Positions 61,201-64,000 of a stretch of 64,000 bases of DNA are shown piece by piece. The stretch is taken from contig CM073558.1 in the NCBI GenBank assembly GCA_037074615.1, positions 9,796,001 to 9,860,000 on the forward strand, read 5' to 3'. This DNA is from Leucaena leucocephala. Lineage: Eukaryota; Streptophyta; Magnoliopsida; Fabales; Fabaceae. The first letter of the stretch is position 1. Each line of letters begins with the position of its first letter. The notes beneath the pieces were generated by a model. That model was not told the DNA's origin and did no database searches. It saw nothing but the letters and a program-made list of their open reading frames with translations. The position numbers and the translations under genes are program-made.

Positions 61201-63710
61201 CGTATATGAAGCTCTTGAGAGTCTAAAATGGAAAAATGCAATAATGGAAGTTAGAGCACTAGAAAAGAATGAAACATGGGAGTTCACTGCACTACCAGAA
61301 GGAACTAAACAAGTGAGATGCAAATAGGTGTTTACGCCAAAGTTTAATGATGATAGATCTCTAAATAAATACAAGGCAAGGCTAGTTGCTAAGGGATTCA
61401 CCCAGACTTATAAAATTGACTACAATGAAACGTTTGCCCCTGTTACTAAGTTAAATACCATGAGTCCTACTCTCCATTGCTGCATATCTCAACCGGTCAC
61501 TCCAACAACTTGGCATCCAAAACGCGCTCCTTAATGGTAAATTAAAGGAAGACGTTTACATGAGTATCCCACCCATATTTGATAAAGGGAAAAATGGTCA
61601 AGTATGCAAACTAAAAATTAATTTATGGCTTAAAGCAATCACCACGGGTTCGGTTTGACAAATTCTCTACAGCACTTAAAGCTGAAGGCTACAAACAAAA
61701 CTTATCATATCACACCATATTTGTGTTAAAAGGGGGTGATTTGATAACTATCCTCATTGCATATATGGATGACATTATGCTCATAGGAAATAATGTCAAG
61801 AAAATGGAGAGAATCAAAATGGCGCTCAATGAGAAGTTTCAAGTAAAAGACCTTAGAAAACTGAAGTATTTCCTAGGTACGAAAGTAGCAAGGTCTCAAA
61901 AAGGGATCTATGTTTCTCAAAGGAAGTATATATTAGATCTCCTCAAGGAAGCAGAAATGTTTGGGTGCCGGCCAACCAAAATACCTGTTTTTACTAAAAA
62001 GAAATCAGCAAAGAAACAAAAGGAGGAAGCTCAAGAAAAACAACAAAAGGCAAATGAGGCAACGACAGATAAAGGCCGATATCAACAACTAGCTCGTGAA
62101 CTTATATATCTTTCACATCCTAGGCCAGATATTGCCTTTGCAGTAAGTGTAGTTAGTCAACACATGCATGCTCCCAATACGCATCTTGATGCAGCTTACA
62201 AAATTCTAAAGTACCTTAAAGGTATACCTAGCACGAGATTGTTCTTCAAAAAGAATAATATCAGAGATGTTGAAATCTTTACAGATGCATATTGGGCAGG
62301 AGATCAAGATAACAGCAGGTTCACATCTCGCTATGGCACCTTTGTATGGGGTAATCTAGTGACCTAGCAAAGTCAGATGCAGAGAGCGGTTGCCAAGAGT
62401 AGTACAGAATCCGAATTAAAAGCCCTATCTCAAGGTATTATGGAAGGGATATAGTTGAAAAGAGTGGCTAAAGAAGCATATTTTCAATTTGATTCTCCAC
62501 TGAAATTATACTTCGATAACAAAGCAGCGTTGACTATGGCCTTGAATCCTTTTTAACATAACATGATCAAGCATAGTGATGTGAACAGACATTTTATTAG
62601 CGAAAAAGTTGAAGACGGGATCATCATCCTGTCATATGTTCCCACCAAAATACAAGTGGCTGACATCCTTACTAAAGGACTACTAGAAGATATGTTCGAA
62701 CGCTTTGTAGGCAACTTCCACATGATCAATATTTATGATCCAACTTGAGGGGGAGTGTGGTAATTACGAAAATAATAAATTATTGTAAACAATTAAGATA
62801 GTATAAGAGATATGGGGAGATAATAGGACAAACATTAAGATTATTAATTCAAATTAAGATTAAGATATCCTAGGATATTATTGTTATTTTTTATCCAATT
62901 TTACTCTATAAATTCAGTAGCCTCAATGAATAAAATGAAGGCATTATTTAGGCCTCAGAAATTCTACATAGATTAACACAGATAATTAAAAGAAACAGAC
63001 ATTTTTCACTAAAACAAAAAGGACATTTTTGCTGAACTTGACCAATCAGCAAGAGAATTGATAAAGTAAATATAGGAATGGATAAATTTCACCTCAACGG
63101 CATGTTCCAGAACTTTTGAAAATGCCATTTGATACTATTATTTTAAAATGAAGGTTAAATGTTTAGAATTGTCAATCATTTCTAGCTCTCTTTCCATCCA
63201 AACATATTTAGCCGCACATCAACCAGAACAATTGGTGATATATAATATTGGTCATACAATGCCCATGATAACAGAGATAAGAAATGGCAGTAGGATTTTG
63301 TGAAGAATCTCAACCATCATTAATTCATGGAAACCATTCTCAGTACTAACTGAATCCATGTAATCTTTCAACAACCAAAAGCCGCTGAAGATATAAGTCA
63401 GAACAATATTTACATTTTCTTCTAAGAAGCACCAATGCCCAATCCTCCAATAATGGAGCTTTATGATATTTACCTTATACTTGTGAAAAATAAGACACTT
63501 TTGCAGCAAGAATAGAACAATATAGCAGTCACCACTGTCATATACTTAACAAATATATATATATAAAGTAAAAATAATCTGGAACAAAAATAATTGCGGG
63601 GGGAAGAAACAGAAACATGAGTCTTTAGGCTTACTCTTGTAATCTCTCCATGTGCCATATGCAAACAATCGTAGCACATCAAGGTAAACAGAATGTTCAG
63701 TTCCTTCAAG
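49259..63710 (-). CDS. CSN7: COP9 signalosome subunit 7 (CSN7), 3' eight coding exons
   Basis: CSN7 is a PCI-domain subunit of the nuclear COP9 signalosome, which removes NEDD8 from cullins and represses photomorphogenesis in plants. Exons (minus strand, 5' to 3'): 63635-63710, 56364-56452, 55249-55338, 52412-52456, 52228-52298, 51568-51703, 49965-50056 (or to 50053) and 49259-49280. All phases join without a shift, giving about 205 codons and a TGA at 49259-49261. Landmarks in order: LEGTEHSVYLDVLRLFAYGT, RLPQLIPDQILKLKQLTVLT (PCI), LPYDQLMQELDVTNVRELED, GIVRGKLDQLRRCFE, AAGRDLRPGQLGNMIQTLSN, SIQEKIKWADTMSELDKQHK (coiled C-terminal helix), GGVMDYEEDRSRPKR and the basic tail RRRHPLS. Length and order match plant CSN7 (about 260 residues); some 52 N-terminal codons lie past base 64000. 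All introns are GT..AG, but the donor after exon 51568-51703 is GTCGGT, a poor match. Its retention would add Val-Gly and a stop (51559-51561), removing the basic tail. Confidence 0.95.
49281..49964 (-). other. last intron of CSN7, holding a MITE-like element
   Basis: GTAATT donor (minus strand, at 49964) and TACAG acceptor (49281). It contains the inverted-repeat element at 49483-49736. The remainder has no signal. Confidence 0.85.
49483..49736. mobile_element. MITE-like inverted-repeat element
   Basis: The left arm TTAAGGTCCAAGTTTGCCTT, continuing through GAAGTTGTCATGTAGGAGTA, is repeated in inverse orientation at the right end (reverse complement TTAAGGTCCAATTTTGCCTG, then GAAGTTGTCACGTAGGAGCA). 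Arms of about 55 bp are roughly 80% alike, with an AT-rich centre. No clear target duplication and no coding capacity. Confidence 0.7.
50057..51567 (-). other. CSN7 intron with weak GTCGGT donor
   Basis: Between exons 51568-51703 and 49965-50056. Donor GTCGGT, acceptor either TGTCAG or the next CAG (a NAGNAG-type choice that would add or drop one Gln). The intron body is AT-rich. I see no gene in it. Confidence 0.8.
52973..53124. repeat. two adjacent short tandem duplications
   Basis: GAAGATATTGGGATTAAATG occurs at 52973 and 53007 (period 34). Just after it GATTCTCATTAATTC plus TTTCTCCCAATTAATT occurs at about 53045 and 53086 (period about 39-41). The right part is partly an inverted copy of the left (AATGA[A/G]GAGAGAT versus ATCTCTCCTCATT). 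Confidence 0.7.
53190..54360 (+). pseudogene. copia RT-RNase H fragment in a CSN7 intron
   Basis: EALNTPHWKKEMQTEYEELM and KNGTSSLMNLPPGREVIA (53250-53370) match the start of copia RT. After a segment of other sequence come NKAFLNRVIQEEV (about 53800), then LLVCKMNKDFYGLNW, LFERLGAALI and EPNKCDPALFIQTMSTEITY (53880-54045). The YVDD site is destroyed (YKMIY then a stop). RNase H tail pieces ANPILHVRTKHVEL and HFVREKAINKEIQVKHTPAS lie at 54220-54330. Stops and frame changes throughout. It is on the strand opposite to CSN7. Confidence 0.88.
53453..53690 (+). mobile_element. LTR-like insertion inside the copia fragment
   Basis: The RT reading breaks after GGCAAAAGGTTTC, and the sequence TGTTAAAGAGGGCTATATTG then begins a stretch ending near ACATTCAATAAAATTGAGAC, as at the end of short copia LTRs. 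RT sequence resumes about 100 bp later. No convincing target duplication, so this is tentative. Confidence 0.4.
54699..54878. mobile_element. foldback element with 85-bp arms
   Basis: The left arm starts GTTATGTGGAAATTATGAGT and the right arm ends as its reverse complement (TCATAATTCCCACATAAC). In between, AGGGAATTAGG pairs with CCAATTCCTTA, TAGTTAGG with CCTAACTC-type DNA, and AATTAGGGTATT with AATACCCTAATT, leaving a short loop near 54785-54795. It looks like a MITE whose transcript would form one long hairpin. Confidence 0.75.
55339..56363 (-). other. CSN7 intron
   Basis: GTATGA donor at 56363 and TTTCAG acceptor at 55339. No gene; a T12-like run near 56048 is the only simple feature. The frame at 55325-55603 overlaps exon sequence in the wrong frame and is chance. 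Confidence 0.85.
57648..57860 (+). mobile_element. 5' LTR (213 bp) of the intronic copia element
   Basis: TGTGGTACTTACGG to AAATTCTACA, with TAGAT before it (57643-57647). It pairs with 62756-62968, also 213 bp, with about 20 mismatches by eye. The PBS follows immediately. Confidence 0.95.
57861..57873 (+). other. primer binding site of the intronic copia element
   Basis: TGGTACCAGAGCC, the initiator tRNA-Met type with one change in the core (TATC to TACC), directly at the LTR end. Confidence 0.9.
57874..58539 (+). other. GC-rich leader of the intronic copia element
   Basis: From about 57940 to 58330 the sequence is strikingly rich in C and CG (CCGACGG, CAGACGAGTC and CTCAACAGCC recur), unlike the AT-rich DNA around it. 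The frame at 57942-58202 is Ser/Arg/Pro-rich and may be part of a gag N-terminus or pure leader. Confidence 0.6.
58540..59500 (+). pseudogene. copia gag of the intronic element, broken
   Basis: GGRGKLGHLTGDTPAPSD and MNQWKINDLLVYSWLVNAIS, then SFMYLSTVKAIWEAVCDSYS (58610-58810) are the copia gag of this type. LVALWQELDL-like and RVLLFLADLNPEFDDV segments follow in other frames. The zinc knuckle near 59220 reads YDHCKKVSHTKDKC, with the first Cys replaced by Tyr. Several stops and frame changes are present. Confidence 0.88.
59510..60870 (+). pseudogene. copia protease and integrase of the intronic element, broken
   Basis: WIVDTGASDHMTS near 59520 is an intact protease active site. VLHVPHLFCNLLSISKLTKQ follows, then a GAG-pre-integrase region (IVLWHKRMGHPS-like, HCDICEFAKHHRP at 60010-60050). 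The integrase core has HSDV near 60100, TFIDDHTSTCWVYLLKDKS (60155-60205), YTDNGTKYFN (60285) and SPYNPQQNGIVE (60365-60402), so the three acidic positions can be traced. Stops and frameshifts separate them. The part after 60500 (LPSHVLSYIAPLNKL, VFGCSIFVNQHH in other frames) is the integrase C-terminal stretch. Confidence 0.9.
60871..62750 (+). pseudogene. copia RT and RNase H of the intronic element, broken
   Basis: VYEALESLKWKNAIMEVRAL and ETWEFTALPEGTKQVRCK lead into a stop (61325), then NKYKARLVAKGFTQTYKIDY. A frame change follows near 61460, then NGKLKEDVYMSIPPIFDKGK and YGLKQSPR. From 61723 a long open frame (214 codons) has LIAYMDDIMLIGNN (YMDD where most copia have YVDD), KLKYFLGTKVARSQKGIYVS, RELIYLSHPRPDIAFAVSVV and IFTDAYWAGDQD (RNase H Asp), ending at 62365. 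RNase H resumes with SSTESELKALS and LYFDNKAALT, then HSDVNRHFISEKVEDG to the end. A Lys/Glu/Gln-rich insert (KKKSAKKQKEEAQEKQQK, 62005-62060) sits between RT and RNase H. Confidence 0.92.
62756..62968 (+). mobile_element. 3' LTR (213 bp) of the intronic copia element
   Basis: Preceded by the purine tract TTGAGGGGGAG (62745-62755) and followed by TAGAT (62969-62973), the same five bases as at 57643-57647. About 9% divergence from the 5' LTR by eye means the insertion is old enough to be fixed, but younger than the pol fragment at 53190. Confidence 0.95.
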
Positions 63711-64000
63711 CTGTATGAATGGAAAAACAATAGGAATTAATTAAAAATGAAATATATAAAAAGGACTAACTGCTAAGTAAAAGAAGTGCAGCTTTACAAG
63801 TTGTACTATTATATAATTAAAAAAAAAGTATGGAGATTCACAAGTACACCTTAAGTGAAACAACTCGTTGCCCACTAATCCCCGTGAAGTATATAAAAAG
63901 CGCTTTACTTGGTAGCCCATTAATCCCCGTGAAATATATAAAAGAAATGCTATTACCAAAATCATATTTACAGGAGCCAGTGGAAAACGAAACTTCTGCG
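63711..64000 (-). other. CSN7 intron upstream of the first visible exon
   Basis: The acceptor for exon 63635-63710 is TTCATACAG. The rest contains no exon that I can recognise. CCATTAATCCCCGTGAA-type DNA occurs twice (about 63873-63899 and 63919-63945), a short direct repeat with GTATATAAAA or ATATATAAAA after it. Confidence 0.7.

Larger units (their letters stand above)
56453..63634 (-). other. 7.2-kb CSN7 intron enlarged by a copia element
   Basis: GTAAGC donor at 63634 and TTTTTTAG acceptor at 56453. The copia element 57648-62968 makes up three quarters of it. Without the element and its target duplication the intron would be about 1.86 kb. The flanks 56453-57642 and 62974-63634 hold no recognised gene. 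Confidence 0.9.

Overview
The window is nuclear DNA from a flowering plant, most likely a eudicot. It is AT-rich, has spliced genes with GT..AG introns, and is packed with nested plant LTR retrotransposons. No bacterial genes, CRISPR array, rRNA or functional tRNA gene was seen. I could not fix the species.

The only host gene that looks functional is the 3' three quarters of COP9 signalosome subunit 7 (CSN7), on the minus strand at 49259-63710. Eight coding exons were reconstructed, in phase and ending in a stop codon. About 50 N-terminal codons must lie beyond base 64000. Its introns hold a complete short-LTR copia element in antisense (57648-62968), a decayed copia pol fragment (about 53190-54360), a long inverted-repeat element (54699-54878) and a MITE-like element (49483-49736). 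Downstream of CSN7 lies a broken F-box/FBA gene (46326-47125, minus) split by an Au-like SINE with an 11-bp target duplication.

Bases 1-45400 are a transposon nest. (a) A Tekay/Del-type Ty3 element on the minus strand has LTR, PPT, an integrase remnant (about 3350-4385) and PBS, then a second LTR (4846-14854) that was later opened by two insertions of a second, 3.2-kb LTR family (5529-8748 and 10244-13960). Its left LTR is cut at 1437 by the LTR of an Angela/Tork-like copia element that runs off the window edge. (b) At 16572-19643 there is a 3.1-kb LTR followed by a PBS. (c) A non-autonomous, LARD-like element (20378-35943) has 1.88-kb LTRs and about 3 kb of non-coding interior. It is interrupted by a complete Angela/Tork-like copia element (24134-32894, 5-bp target duplication TATCA). 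(d) An Athila/Tat-type Ty3 gag-protease region (37369-43434) is split by a 3.18-kb solo LTR (39315-42494, target duplication CCACT) and followed by a truncated LTR of the same family in the opposite orientation. (e) CACTA-like subterminal DNA lies near 45100-45366.

All transposon reading frames carry stops or frameshifts, so none looks autonomous. The target duplications give a clear order of nesting. I found no evidence of a wholly new gene system. The least conventional signals are Pol III-like A and B boxes inside the Tekay LTR, the LTR families that share a 3' half but differ in the 5' half, and the poor splice donor of CSN7 that would give a truncated isoform if the intron is retained.
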